From positions 1,304,640-1,368,639 of the forward strand of contig CM057171.1 in assembly GCA_029962745.1 (NCBI GenBank): DNA of 64,000 nucleotides, in the 5' to 3' direction. Shown piece by piece: positions 1-11,939 of this stretch. Positions within the stretch are counted from its first letter, which is position 1; each line of letters begins with the position of its first letter. The DNA is from Echinometra lucunter (taxonomy: Eukaryota > Echinodermata > Echinoidea > Camarodonta > Echinometridae). The position numbers and the translations under genes were made by a program. A model generated the notes under the pieces. That model saw nothing but the letters and a program-made list of their open reading frames with translations. It did not search any database and was not told the origin of the DNA.

Positions 1-594
1 GTAGCATTTTCAAATAGAAATTCTAAAATATTGTGAAGAAAACCCCTTTGGGTGTAGAAGAGAAAATTGAGCTGAATTGATACTGTTTTATATGGCCAAA
101 TGCCTTTGAAAACTCAGTTACTACCATGTGTACAGTGTACATGTAGGAGTTCGTTTATGTTTTTCATTGCTAGTACGCGCATTCCAGTTATCAGCTGTGA
201 ACTGTGACCTAAATCTCGGAGAGAAGAATGGTAACTTTCTTATGTTTATTTATTAGTGCGTACGCACAGAGAATTGAATAGAGAATTGAGCACTGTCTCG
301 GAAAGTTCATGTGACGATCACATGTACATCACATGAAATTCTGAGTAGAAGATTTATATTTGGACCGGGTAAAGTCATTTGGGTATTAATTTGGGCATTG
401 AGTTTGGCCTAAGCCAAGGATGGAATTTACCTTTTTGTACGACTTCCTAGAAAGTTGTTTTTACTGATATCAATGCTAGTGGTTTATTTATGCATGTTTG
501 GAATTTATTATTTTCTTTTATTCCAGGACAAGTTCCTGTGCGCTTATTTTGTAATCGCCCATTGCGGATGCGCAGCGCGTACATTACAGTTTGA

Positions 595-999
595 TGTTAT
601 AGTCTAGCTGATTTGGATCAACAGCAGAGAGTACAGAATGCTGCATCTAGACTTGTGTACCATGTTCGCTTACGTTGTCATACCACTCCTCTCATACGTC
701 AACTTCACTGGCTGCGAGTCAAGGAGAGAATATCCTTCAAGCTTCTACTACTGGTTTACAAAGTAGTTAATGGCAGAGCACCAGGGTATGTCAAGGAATG
801 CCTCGTAAGACATTCACATTCTAGGCGCACTCGTCTTTCATCGTCAGTGACTTTTACTCTACCACGCACCTACAAATTAGCTGGCGATGCAGCTTTCTCC
901 TCTACTGCACCCAGGCTGTGGAATAAGCTCCCCCCTCTTCTGAAATCGTCACCAACATTGGATCAATTCAAACGAAATTTGAAGACTTATCTATTTTAA
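595..999 (+). pseudogene. C-terminal reverse-transcriptase fragment of a CR1/L2-type LINE, carried in U3 of the 5' LTR
   Basis: An open frame without an ATG (first sense codon after a stop at 592-594) encodes about 135 residues with the features of the extreme C-terminus of CR1/L2/Rex-type reverse transcriptases: QNAASRLV near the start, a central VYKVVNGRAP segment, and a terminal LWNKLPP...FKRNLKTYLF block followed by a stop. The catalytic palm motifs are missing because the copy is 5'-truncated. After the stop, a 3' UTR runs to an AAAGCGC...GGCGCTATA motif and an ATT-repeat tail (1134-1148), typical of such LINE ends. The frame is intact in both LTRs, as expected from recent LTR copying rather than from selection. 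Confidence 0.85.
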
Positions 1000-1217
1000 T
1001 GTCCTCATGATTGGACTTTGACTGACACTGTCACTGCCTGGTAATTTGTATATATTTTATCTCCTATGCTGACCAGGGATGACATCTCAAAGCGCTTTGT
1101 ATCTTGTGGAAAAGGCGCTATAGAAATATCTACTATTATTATTATTATGCGTTTCTGTGCGTAAGCTCTTTTGTACAGAAAGAATTGGGATATGCAAATT
1201 GGGGAGTGCCGAAAATC

Positions 1218-1225
1218 TATAAATA
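1218..1225 (+). promoter_or_regulatory. TATA box of the 5' LTR
   Basis: TATAAATA followed by GGGG, about 50 bp upstream of AATAAA (1272-1277). The spacing suits a transcription start near 1250, with the poly(A) signal falling in or just after R, as in many LTRs. Identical elements occur in the 3' LTR at 7359 and 7413. Confidence 0.6.
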
Positions 1226-3499
1226 GGGGTGAGTTTCGTAGTTTGGATCATTCTTTTCTGAGCCTCCTGAGAATAAAGAAGAAGAGGAGGAAGAGAGAGA
1301 GAGTCAGCTTACAGACTTTCTAGAGATACAGATACAGTACAGTTATTCCTTCTGATTGAATTTGTACACAGTCTCAATTAACCACCATGACTCCAATAAC
1401 TTTGAGATCGGGTGTAACTTAATTATTGTCAAGTGTGCTACTCAGTAGGATAGTCGTTATTAAAACGATTATCAAATCTTGTAAATACATGTAGCTTAAA
1501 TGACTATTAGTCTTGTAAATAGTTCAAATAAACAATCCTGTAAATAGACAAAGATTATCAAGATGATATATACAGATATTGCAAAAAATAGACTGAGGAA
1601 TATTAACGTAAATGTAGTAGTCTTATAGGAAGTACGAACAAAAGGGGTGAACGCTGATAACGATCAGAAGAAATATACATGTACTTAGATTTAAGAGCTG
1701 GAAGAGATAGTTACGATGATGCAGGAATGACGATTCATGTAGCGTCATAGCAATTTCTTAGGGAAAGCTGAATTAAGAAGTATTGATCTTGAAGGCTTGT
1801 TTACACTTAGATGTATTCTCAGACAGCAGGCAAGAGGTTGGAGTTAGTCGACAAACTCTAATGCTTAGAAAGGAACTAGATAAGTTATACTTGAACCTGT
1901 AACAAGTAGGAGGCGTTTACGGACCTTCGAGGCTATTTGTTACATAGAATGAAGGTATTCTAGAAAAATGCAAGCTTCTCACCGACAAAGTGAGTGGGAG
2001 TTTGTAGGTGCTGTAAAGCTGGTAAACAAGGCCCGTTGAGGGGTTGATAGGAAGTGGTATTCGGAAGAAAGTTTGATATTTGGAATGAGTTATTTTTGCA
2101 GGGGCTAGTTATGGAATAATTGCAGGCAGTTATTCAGAGGATGGCTTATTTTAGTTAGATCGACAGATCAGAACCATCGGTCGTAGAACCGTTGTGGATT
2201 AGTAGAATGCAAACTCAAGTTCAAACAATTCATCGACTTAAATACGACTCTACGGAGTATAAAGTAGATGGTAGAATAGGGAACTTACTTACAGAACAGA
2301 AAATAGCTTACTGATATTATTTTATTCTGCTAGGAAAAAAAGACAAGGAGGTATACATTAGTTTAGCAGTTGAATTCCTTAATATTGGGAACTACTACTT
2401 ATCTGCGTAGGTTGTACATGCTATTTAAGGTCATGCTCGTAATCATACTCAATGCATTTAAATATTTATGGAGATTTGTGACAAAGTTGTATATTGTTCC
2501 AAAATTGAAGGAATTGTAAATATTTGAAGATTTATTGTTTACTAAAGTTCTGTTGAACTTACATCGATTAGAAGGAACTCGTTTTATTGTTGTTTCTTAA
2601 CAATGCACACATGTGAGAATTGAGAAAGTGATAAGTGATAGAGATTAGTCACTGATAGTTCAAGGTTATTAAGTCTTAGATTAGAATTGATGATCGATTG
2701 AGTAGTGATGATTGATTGTTGATGTGGCTAGAATTAGAATTATTAGTTAGAGAATATAAAAGACCATGAAGACCACTCTTGTATATTGCAAGAAAACGGA
2801 TTTCGTCATCGAGCTCGAAATAACTACGCTAACCTAGTGAGACCAAGAGTTGGAGTTGATATTGAATATTTAGAGATTGAGAAAGAGCCTAGTATAATTG
2901 ATTATTGAAGCCGTGAATGATTGTTATTGTTGAATCAGCTGATCGTGCTCGGAGCGTGAACGAGTACTGCATGTAGAGAAGGCCTGGAGCCTGCGGTACG
3001 AGATTGTGTATAGAATGAATGGACTGTAAACGAGGTGAATGGATTTTGTAGACACTGCTGGGTAAAATGCAAGATTATTTACTAAACTGAGAATGACAGC
3101 TTACAATTAATGAATATTGAAACTCACCAGAAATTCACCTTGATGATGCTTATTATTCAAATGATGAAAATGATGCAAAGATAAAAATATGACAGGTTTT
3201 TTTAGGAAGAAGTCAGGAGCAGTCGTCTACGTTTCCTTGGTTCTGGCAGTAGCAGAGGACGCTATTACTTAGTGTACATCAGTTGAGCCAATCAAGAGGC
3301 TTGTTATAGAAATTTAGTTGTTGGAACAGAATACGGCTTTTATGATTGGATAATCAATTAGCTATTTCAATCAGGCTCTAGGTTGTGGAGAATCATTTTA
3401 TGGCCAAATATTATTTTTTTTATGTTGGTCGAGAGCTCAATAACTCTGTAAACTATTGTGGTGGCAGCAACCAGTATTTTGTGAGGGTCTCACGTTACA

Positions 3500-6171
3500 T
3501 TTTTGGTGGCCAGGCGGTGGGATGGTCGAAATTTCGTGACAGCTACATTACAGATAGCGAAATGAGATGGTCATAATTTTGCAAGAGCTACATTACTTTG
3601 GTAGAGAGGTAGATTGTCAGTTTTGTGGGAGTTACATTTTTGTTGGTACAGCAGTGTGATGGTCATATTTTTGTGAAGCCACAAGTTTGGTCTGAAATGG
3701 AATGGTCCAAATTTATGAGAGTTACATTTTTGGTAGTATAGTGGGATTGTCGGTGATTATTGTAATTAACAAAGGAAGATATAATTGGTGGCTGACCAGT
3801 TGAAGTGGTCGATATTACATATTTGGTTGACCGGACGCGGAAAGCCAGATGTTTATAGCATAACTATTTAGTACATGTAGTTGAAACTGAGTTAGGGATT
3901 AGTAGAGTGATGCAGGAAATATGTATTTTGTTTGTGGTACCTAGTGATGTTTTGTGAATATGTGAGTTTTACGAAGAGATTTGTGAAATGCTAACAGCTG
4001 AGGAGCCTGTTTAGCTAGAGTTGAATTAATTAAGAACTGCAGTCGAAAAGAGCACTGTAGTTACTTAAGTTGTGTTGTCGAGAAATAGAGTTGAAATTAA
4101 GAACTGCAGTCAGAGTGAGCACTGTAGTTGCTTAAAATATGTCGAGAATTTATGTGCATTTTGTGTGGTGCATTTTTGTGTGTGTGCATTCACGTTTCCT
4201 TATCACAGGTGTGCATTGGAATTAGTCTGAAATGGGACATTCAGATTGAGTATGAAGACTGAGCATTTACAGTAAGATGTCTAAGGACATAGTAATACTT
4301 AAGTAGTTATACAATACAGTGAATAACCACTGTTAGTGGAGTAAGTAAGGAGATCTACTCCTTTTACATTGTAAGGGTACGTGCACTTGACAAAATACAA
4401 AATGAGTTTAAGTTATAAAACTCATACTACAAATTGAACACCAAATTCATAAAATGGTGGAGTTGATTTCTGGTGGGTTAGAGTCTGATGAGATGGTAGC
4501 CAGAGACTCTGGAAATCTTGGGCGAGCTGGAGTCCAAAGATGTTGGGCACTGGATGAGACAGTCACTGCTGCATTGATGACGAGGCATTATTCCATGCAG
4601 AGAAGGCTTGAGAGGAGACTAGGCCGTGCCATGTGTGACTGGTAGATGGTAGCATACAGTCTTCACCTGCAGATGAGTACAGAACAGACAGAAGAATTAC
4701 AGTTAATTACACCTCAACCCGATGAACAGACGAGTGTGAACAGAACTGGAGTCAACTAAGCTTGGTGTTACAGTACAGTCAGAACTGATTCTGGTACACA
4801 GAGATGATTACTACAGTTCAAGAATCCTGATGAACAGTCAACATGATGGGCAGAAGTAATACAGTTATAGTACCAACTCACCTTGGAGCATCGCACCAGG
4901 CGACCTCACTCACATGCCGATGGAGTGTCACCAGCCTTGTCACGCAGTCCATGCATTGATTGTTGACAGTGTGGAAGACTACAGCAGTCTGTGGAGATAA
5001 ACAGGAATTACACATGAGTGGTTCGTAGAAGACAGTGAGGTTACATAGACAAGTTAAGAGTTTGCAATGGAATTTGTGAATATTGATCTTATCTCGCATT
5101 GTCAAATTTTGACAAGTTACATGTACATGTATATTGAGATGTTCATATTTTTTTTGACAGTGATTACATTTTATTAGAAGATTTACAGATGGAATCTGAG
5201 CAGCAGTGGAGACAAGAAGTCTACTGCGACAACTGATGAGTCTGAGATGGAGAAGACACAGTTACAGAACAGAGATATCAGGCATATACTGAAGTGGAAA
5301 GAGATACAGAGTGAGCAACCTACACATGTAGTGGGCAGAGATGTTGCACCAACTTTGGGCAATGACAGCTTACTGGGTGAACTGGATGATAACAGCAGGT
5401 CAATGAGATGATACATGAAGTACAGAGAAGGAAGAAGGAAGAAAGAGGGGAAGAGGAAAGGAAAGAACAGAGGGAAGGAGGAGGAAGACGAGAAGAGGAA
5501 AGGAAAGAAGAACAGAGAAGGAAGATGGGTTTAAAGAATGATCTCAGTGAACTTACAGAGTTTAGAGTCATCGTTGCTTGATCCGGATAAGTAACAGAGA
5601 CTTGGATGAGAAAATATCCTTTGCAATGCTGGCATACAGATCGGCAATACAGGCGTCTTCAGCACAGGGCCCCGCGGGATGATGCTTGGTTGAGAGATCA
5701 CCTTGCCAGTTGTTTTGATGTTACTTCCATCAACATCTGCAAATGGGAAGAACAGAGTTATTTGAGCAATGTGAGAGAAAAACTACAAGTGATGTACGAA
5801 AAGACTAGGGACAAGTTTTAGATGGCAGAGACGGAGAGACTGAATCATAAGATCGAAATATGCATTGGTAAAATGTTATAGTGAAGGCCGAGTAAGGTTA
5901 ATCGAAGAATTGAGAAAGAAACAAAGTGAAATGGACACTGAAGAAGAGAATACATGTCGAAAGAAGAGAAGAAGGAACTGAGGAAAGACTTTGGCTTGAA
6001 GGAACGTTTATTGTAGAATAACTTGTTTTGCCATTTGTTGAGTATACAATGTACAGTATGTCAAGATCTTTTTGTTTTGTTTTGATATACAGTGATATAG
6101 ACTATTTCATGATATTTGATATTGCTAATCTTTTAATCACTGGGGACAGTGATTTACTTGGTGGGGGGTAG
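3500..6171 (+). other. Internal region of the LTR element, no recognisable gag-pol
   Basis: Starts four bases before a TGG (3504-3506) that could begin a primer-binding site; the matching tRNA was not identified. 3497-3765 is a degenerate array of about six units of roughly 45 bp, most beginning ACATT or ACATTTTTGG and containing GATGGTC or GATTGTC. Beyond it lie only short broken frames: one of 63 codons at 4454-4645, a Glu/Arg/Lys-rich coiled-coil-like frame at about 5407-5581 (IHEVQRRKKEERG near its start), and one of 71 codons at 5606-5821. None has a family motif I recognise. They may be remains of gag or noncoding sequence. Confidence 0.6.
6160..6171 (+). other. Polypurine tract (plus-strand primer)
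   Basis: GGTGGGGGGTAG directly abuts the TGTGAAG start of the 3' LTR. A G-rich tract at this exact position is the expected plus-strand priming site and sets the element's orientation as plus. Confidence 0.7.
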
Positions 6172-9100
6172 TGTGAAGAAAACCCCTTTGGGTGTAGAAG
6201 AGAAAATTGAGCTGAATTGATACTGTTTTATATGGCCAAATGCCTTTGAAAACTCAGTTACTACCATGTGTACAGTGTACATGTAGGAGTTCGTTTATGT
6301 TTTTCATTGCTAGTACGCGCATTCCAGTTATCAGCTGTGAACTGTGACCTAAATCTCGGAGAGAAGAATGGTAACTTTCTTATGTTTATTTATTAGTGCG
6401 TACGCACAGAGAATTGAATAGAGAATTGAGCACTGTCTCGGAAAGTTCATGTGACGATCACATGTACATCACATGAAATTCTGAGTAGAAGATTTTATAT
6501 TTGGACCGGGTAAAGTCATTTGGGTATTAATTTGGGCATTGAGTTTGGCCTAAGCCAAGGATGGAATTTACCTTTTTGTACGACTTCCTAGAAAGTTGTT
6601 TTTACTGATATCAATGCTAGTGGTTTATTTATGCATGTTTGGAATTTATTATTTTCTTTTATTCCAGGACAAGTTCCTGTGCGCTTATTTTGTAATCGCC
6701 CATTGCGGATGCGCAGCGCGTACATTACAGTTTGATGTTATAGTCTAGCTGATTTGGATCAACAGCAGAGAGTACAGAATGCTGCATCTAGACTTGTGTA
6801 CCATGTTCGCTTACGTTGTCATACCACTCCTCTCATACGTCAACTTCACTGGCTGCGAGTCAAGGAGAGAATATCCTTCAAGCTTCTACTACTGGTTTAC
6901 AAAGTAGTTAATGGCAGAGCACCAGGGTATGTCAAGGAATGCCTCGTAAGACATTCACATTCTAGGCGCACTCGTCTTTCATCGTCAGTGACTTTTACTC
7001 TACCACGCACCTACAAATTAGCTGGCGATGCAGCTTTCTCCTCTACTGCACCCAGGCTGTGGAATAAGCTCCCCCCTCTTCTGAAATCGTCACCAACATT
7101 GGATCAATTCAAACGAAATTTGAAGACTTATCTATTTTAATGTCCTCATGATTGGACTTTGACTGACACTGTCACTGCCTGGTAATTTGTATATATTTTA
7201 TCTCCTATGCTGAACAGGGATGACATCTCAAAGCGCTTTGTATCTTGTGGAAAAGGCGCTATAGAAATATCTACTATTATTATTATTATGCGTTTCTGTG
7301 CGTAAGCTCTTTTGTACAGAAAGAATTGGGATATGCAAATTGGGGAGTGCCGAAAATCTATAAATAGGGGTGAGTTTCGTAGTTTGGATCATTCTTTTCT
7401 GAGCCTCCTGAGAATAAAGAAGAAGAGGAGGAAGAGAGAGAGAGAGTCAGCTTACAGACTTTCTAGAGATACAGATACAGTACAGTTATTCCTTCTGATT
7501 GAATTTGTACACAGTCTCAATTAACCACCATGACTCCAATAACTTTGAGATCGGGTGTAACTTAATTATTGTCAAGTGTGCTACTCAGTAGGATAGTCGT
7601 TATTAAAACGATTATCAAATCTTGTAAATACATGTAGCTTAAATGACTATTAGTCTTGTAAATAGTTCAAATAAACAATCCTGTAAATAGACAAAGATTA
7701 TCAAGATGATATATACAGATATTGCAAAAAATAGACTGAGGAATATTAACGTAAATGTAGTAGTCTTATAGGAAGTACGAACAAAAGGGGTGAACGCTGA
7801 TAACGATCAGAAGAAATATACATGTACTTAGATTTAAGAGCTGGAAGAGATAGTTACGATGATGCAGGAATGACGATTCATGTAGCGTCATAGCAATTTC
7901 TTAGGGAAAGCTGAATTAAGAAGTATTGATCTTGAAGGCTTGTTTACACTTAGATGTATTCTCAGACAGCAGGCAAGAGGTTGGAGTTAGTCGACAAACT
8001 CTAATGCTTAGAAAGGAACTAGATAAGTTATACTTGAACCCGTAACAAGTAGGAGGCGTTTACGGACCTTCGAGGCTATTTGTTACATAGAATGAAGGTA
8101 TTCTAGAAAAATGCAAGCTTCTCACCGACAAAGTGAGTGGGAGTTTGTAGGTGCTGTAAAGCTGGTAAACAAGGCCCGTTGAGGGGTTGATAGGAAGTGG
8201 TATTCGGAAGAAAGTTTGATATTTGGAATGAGTTATTTTTGCAGGGGCTAGTTATGGAATAATTGCAGGCAGTTATTCAGAGGATGGCTTATTTTAGTTA
8301 GATCGACAGATCAGAACCATCGGTCGTAGAACCGTTGTGGATTAGTAGAATGCAAACTCAAGTTCAAACAATTCATCGACTTAAATACGACTCTACGGAG
8401 TATAAAGTAGATGGTAGAATAGGGAACTTACTTACAGAACAGAAAATAGCTTACTGATATTATTTTATTCTGCTAGGAAAAAAAAGACAAGGAGGTATAC
8501 ATTAGTTTAGCAGTTGAATTCCTTAATATTGGGAACTACTACTTATCTGCGTAGGTTGTACATGCTATTTAAGGTCATGCTCGTAATCATACTCAATGCA
8601 TTTAAATATTTATGGAGATTTGTGACAAAGTTGTATATTGTTCCAAAATTGAAGGAATTGTAAATATTTGAAGATTTATTGTTTACTAAAGTTCTGTTGA
8701 ACTTACATCGATTAGAAGGAACTCGTTTTATTGTTGTTTCTTAACAATGCACACATGTGAGAATTGAGAAAGTGATAAGTGATAGAGATTAGTCACTGAT
8801 AGTTCAAGGTTATTAAGTCTTAGATTAGAATTGATGATCGATTGAGTAGTGATGATTGATTGTTGATGTGGCTAGAATTAGAATTATTAGTTAGAGAATA
8901 TAAAAGACCATGAAGACCACTCTTGTATATTGCAAGAAAACGGATTTCGTCATCGAGCTCGAAATAACTACGCTAACCTAGTGAGACCAAGAGTTGGAGT
9001 TGATATTGAATATTTAGAGATTGAGAAAGAGCCTAGTATAATTGATTATTGAAGCCGTGAATGATTGTTATTGTTGAATCAGCTGATCGTGCTCGGAGCG

Positions 9101-9643
9101 TGAACGAGTACTGCATGTAGAGAAGGCCTGGAGCCTGCGGTACGAGATTGTGTATAGAATGAATGGACTGTAAACGAGGTGAATGGATTTTGTAGACACT
9201 GCTGGGTAAAATGCAAGATTATTTACTAAACTGAGAATGACAGCTTACAATTAATGAATATTGAAACTCACCAGAAATTCACCTTGATGATGCTTATTAT
9301 TCAAATGATGAAAATGATGCAAAGATAAAAATATGACAGGTTTTTTTAGGAAGAAGTCAGGAGCAGTCGTCTACGTTTCCTTGGTTCTGGCAGTAGCAGA
9401 GGACGCTATTACTTAGTGTACATCAGTTGAGCCAATCAAGAGGCTTGTTATAGAAATTTAGTTGTTGGAACAGAATACGGCTTTTATGATTGGATAATCA
9501 ATTAGCTATTTCAATCAGGCTCTAGGTTGTGGAGAATCATTTTATGGCCAAATATTATTTTTTTTATGTTGGTCGAGAGCTCAATAACTCTGTAAACTAT
9601 TGTGGTGGCAGCAACCAGTATTTTGTGAGGGTCTCACGTTACA
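6172..9643 (+). repeat. 3' LTR of the retrotransposon
   Basis: About 99.9% identical to the 5' LTR. The differences are one T added near 6494, C to A near 7215, one GA unit added near 7440, T to C near 8041 and one A added near 8480. TATAAATA is at 7359-7366 and AATAAA at 7413-7418. It is immediately preceded by the polypurine tract and followed by ATAT, which matches the base quartet before the 5' LTR. Confidence 0.88.
6735..7140 (+). pseudogene. C-terminal LINE reverse-transcriptase fragment, carried in U3 of the 3' LTR
   Basis: Same fragment as in the 5' LTR, with identical protein sequence. It ends with a TAA stop at 7138-7140 and is followed by the same LINE 3' tail (ATT repeat near 7275-7289). 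The copy exists here because the whole LTR is duplicated during retrotransposition, not because a LINE inserted twice. Confidence 0.85.
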
Positions 9644-9839
9644 ATATGATGACTGTTTATGACAGATATATATTCAGAATTTTTACTAACTGATTGATAA
9701 TCAAGATATACTTTCTTCTTTAAAAAGTGTGTCTGCATGGCGGGAAATTTGTACACACCATCCCCTCTCTCCCCCAGGTGGGGGTGATAGATCCCCCACC
9801 CCCCAGAATTTACAAAGAGGAGAGGGTGCAGGGAAGGAG

Positions 9840-10350
9840 GAGTTCCCCCCCCCCCCCCCTTCCGCGCGAAGCGCGGAAGCTCCGACGTTTCTTTACATTG
9901 TTCGTCATCGGTAATTAAGTCTATCTTCTGCGGCGCAACTAGGATTTTATTTTAGGAAGACGGTAGTGCTCCCTAGGAGGGAGGGTGCAGGGAGGGGGGA
10001 CGTTTTTTCGCTGTCAGTTCCCGCTCTTCTTACGCTCTCTGCCTGTTATCGAGGGAGGGGGGCGGGAGGGGCGTACGCATAGCCAAAAATTTCCCGGTAA
10101 TTAAGTTTAGAATCAGTGGTGTCGCTAGCATTTTCTTTCAGGAAAACGTTAGTGCAAAGCGCACTCCCTAGGCATGCTAGGGGAAGGGTGGAGGGATGGT
10201 GATTTTCCCCTCCCGCGCGAAGCGCGGAAGCTCTGACGTTTCTTTGAATTGTTCGTTGTCTGTTACGGTTTTAAACATTTTCTGCCTGTTATCGGGGGGG
10301 GGGGGGGGCAGAGCCGAAAATTTCCCGGTAACTAAGTCTAGAAATAGAAT
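9840..10350. repeat. Duplicated G/C-tract dispersed repeat module
   Basis: Two related modules, about 9845-9990 and 10195-10350, share the GCGCGAAGCGCGGAAGCTC core, a following GACGTTTCTTT, and a GGTAATTAAG or GGTAACTAAG block, each beside long C or G runs. Related cores recur at 12590 and 62305, so this is a dispersed family rather than a local duplication. Confidence 0.6.
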
Positions 10351-10889
10351 ATGCGGAGATAAGCCCGCACCGCGAGTTGCTTGTTGCGAAGCCTTTAGCG
10401 GGTGGGGCCCAGGGTTCTGGCTTAGGGGACCTGATGGGAGTCTATCTGGGAAAGCCACTGCGGTTGTCCAGGGAGTGGAGCACAGGGAAACTCCGGGTTT
10501 GGTACTAAATATTCCCTCATTTTTTTTTTTTTTTTGGTGTCCCTTTGCTTTCTTCTTTTTTCCCCCTTTCCCTCTTTTCCCTCTCTCTCTTCTTCTTCTT
10601 TCCCCCTTTCTCCTTCTTTCTTTCCCGTTCTCCTCCTTTCTTCTTTCTTTCCCTTTCTCTTTCTTTCTTTTCCTTTCTTCTTCTTTCTTTTCCTTTCTTC
10701 TTCTTCCTTTCCCTTTCTCCCTTCCTTTTTCTTCCTTTCCCTCCTTTTCATTTTTTCCCGGTGGTTTGGTATATTTTCCCGCTGAAATCCTTCAGGGGGG
10801 GCAGAGTGCCCCCCCTGCCCCCCCGGCTGTTACGCCACTGCCAAGAAGCACCTGTTTTGTTTGGGTTTTCCATTTTGTTTCCTTTTTAG

Positions 10890-11620
10890 TAACTGATTTC
10901 ATTTTTGCATGCTCCGAACTTTTTAATAAAAAATCCCCACGTAGTAAACTGTATGTGTGAGGTTATTATTGGCATTTTTGGCCGCAGTCATTTTCAAACA
11001 GAAAAGGATAAACTGGAGGGTGGTAGTGAGGCAGCGTATAGCTCTCTGCATAGAGTGATTGACTAGCATCTCCCAGCTTGATGGAGAGATTTTGGGTTCA
11101 AAACTAAGGAAGCACCATTTTTTGTTTGGGTTTTCCCTTTTGTTTCATTTATTTGTTTTTCAGTAATTGATTTCTTTCCAGCATGCTCCAAAACTTGCTA
11201 ATAAGAAATCTCTATGCCACAGACATTATTGAGGTTATTATTTTGGCCTTGTGGCAGCAGTCATTGCAAACATGAAAATGATAAAGCGCAAAGATGAACT
11301 GGAGGATGGTAATGAAGCAGCGTACAGCCCTCCTTAACAGGGAGATTTTAGGTTCGAAACTTATTAATCGCGAATTTTATTTTTTTGTTTCTTTCTTAGG
11401 CTTTGTATTTGTTTCTTTCTTCTTTTTTTTTTCTTTTTTTTTTACAATGACGGATGACTTTTTCGCATGCTCCAAACTTGCTAATAAAAGATCACTATGC
11501 AGCAAACAGTATGTGTGAGGTTATTATTGTGGCCTTTTGGGGCAGTCATTACAAAACAAGAAAAGATAGAGAGTACAATCTCAGCATGAAAAGGAGAATA
11601 GATAAGAATTATGATTATCG
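10890..11620 (+). repeat. Tandem repeat, unit about 280 bp, three copies
   Basis: The segment starting GCATGCTCC recurs at about 10908, 11181 and 11466, each followed by AATAA, TATG, GAGGTTATTATT and a GCAGTCATT block. The first two units also carry a GGCAGCGTATAG or AGCAGCGTACAG block with a box-B-like GGTTC, suggesting a tRNA-derived component. Confidence 0.65.
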
Positions 11621-11939
11621 TTACAACATTATGTCAGCGTGAGTTGTAATAAGTAAGTGCGAGCGAACTTTGGGGAAAAATGAAAATATTTTCATAGCTG
11701 CAAGTTAGGGGCAATGTACGTTCTTAGGAAAGTTTTGTTCGTTGTATCCCCAGCTCTTGCCTCCTCCTGCTCCATGCACGGTTTCGCCCTGTAGTCGTAT
11801 CAAGAACAAGGTATTCTGTTATTAGGCCTATATGAAACGAAACTTCCCTGATTCTTCAGAGCTATACACATTACCAAATGAGAAAAGGAATAGTTAAAAG
11901 AGGGGAAATGGCAAAATAAGGACGAAAAAGGAACATGCA

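Larger units (their letters stand above)
32..3499 (+). repeat. 5' LTR of the retrotransposon
   Basis: Begins TGTGAAGAAA and ends CTCACGTTACA. A TATAAATA box at 1218-1225 and an AATAAA signal at 1272-1277 place the transcription start near 1250 and the poly(A) site near 1290. That gives a U3 of about 1.2 kb, a very short R, and an unusually long U5 of about 2.2 kb. A LINE-derived segment (about 601-1148) is embedded in U3. No long open frame other than that one is present. Confidence 0.88.
32..9643 (+). mobile_element. Non-autonomous LTR retrotransposon with very long LTRs (LARD-like)
   Basis: Two direct copies of a 3.47 kb sequence (32-3499 and 6172-9643) flank a 2.67 kb internal part. Each copy starts TGTGAAG and ends TTACA, the TG...CA ends expected of LTRs. 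The 4 bp ATAT lies on both outer sides (28-31 and 9644-9647), as a target-site duplication. A G-rich polypurine tract (6160-6171) abuts the 3' copy. The LTRs differ at only about five places: two substitutions (near 1075 and 1909) and three length changes in short runs, so the insertion is recent. The internal part has no recognisable gag, protease, reverse transcriptase, RNase H or integrase, so the element must borrow enzymes in trans. Its superfamily (Gypsy-like by TSD and ends) is inference. Confidence 0.88.

Noticed and set aside
595..999. Domesticated 128-residue host gene
   Set aside because: The frame has no ATG, its end is a standard LINE C-terminus with LINE tail, and the second copy is explained by LTR duplication.
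32..9643. Assembly artefact or plain tandem duplication of 6.14 kb
   Set aside because: The repeat edges coincide with TG/CA ends, a target duplication and a polypurine tract, which a random duplication or misjoin would not produce.
10196..10960. 254-codon frame on plus and 109-codon frame on minus
   Set aside because: They span a polypyrimidine block; composition is nearly all Phe/Ser/Leu/Pro or Lys/Arg/Glu. No protein family features.
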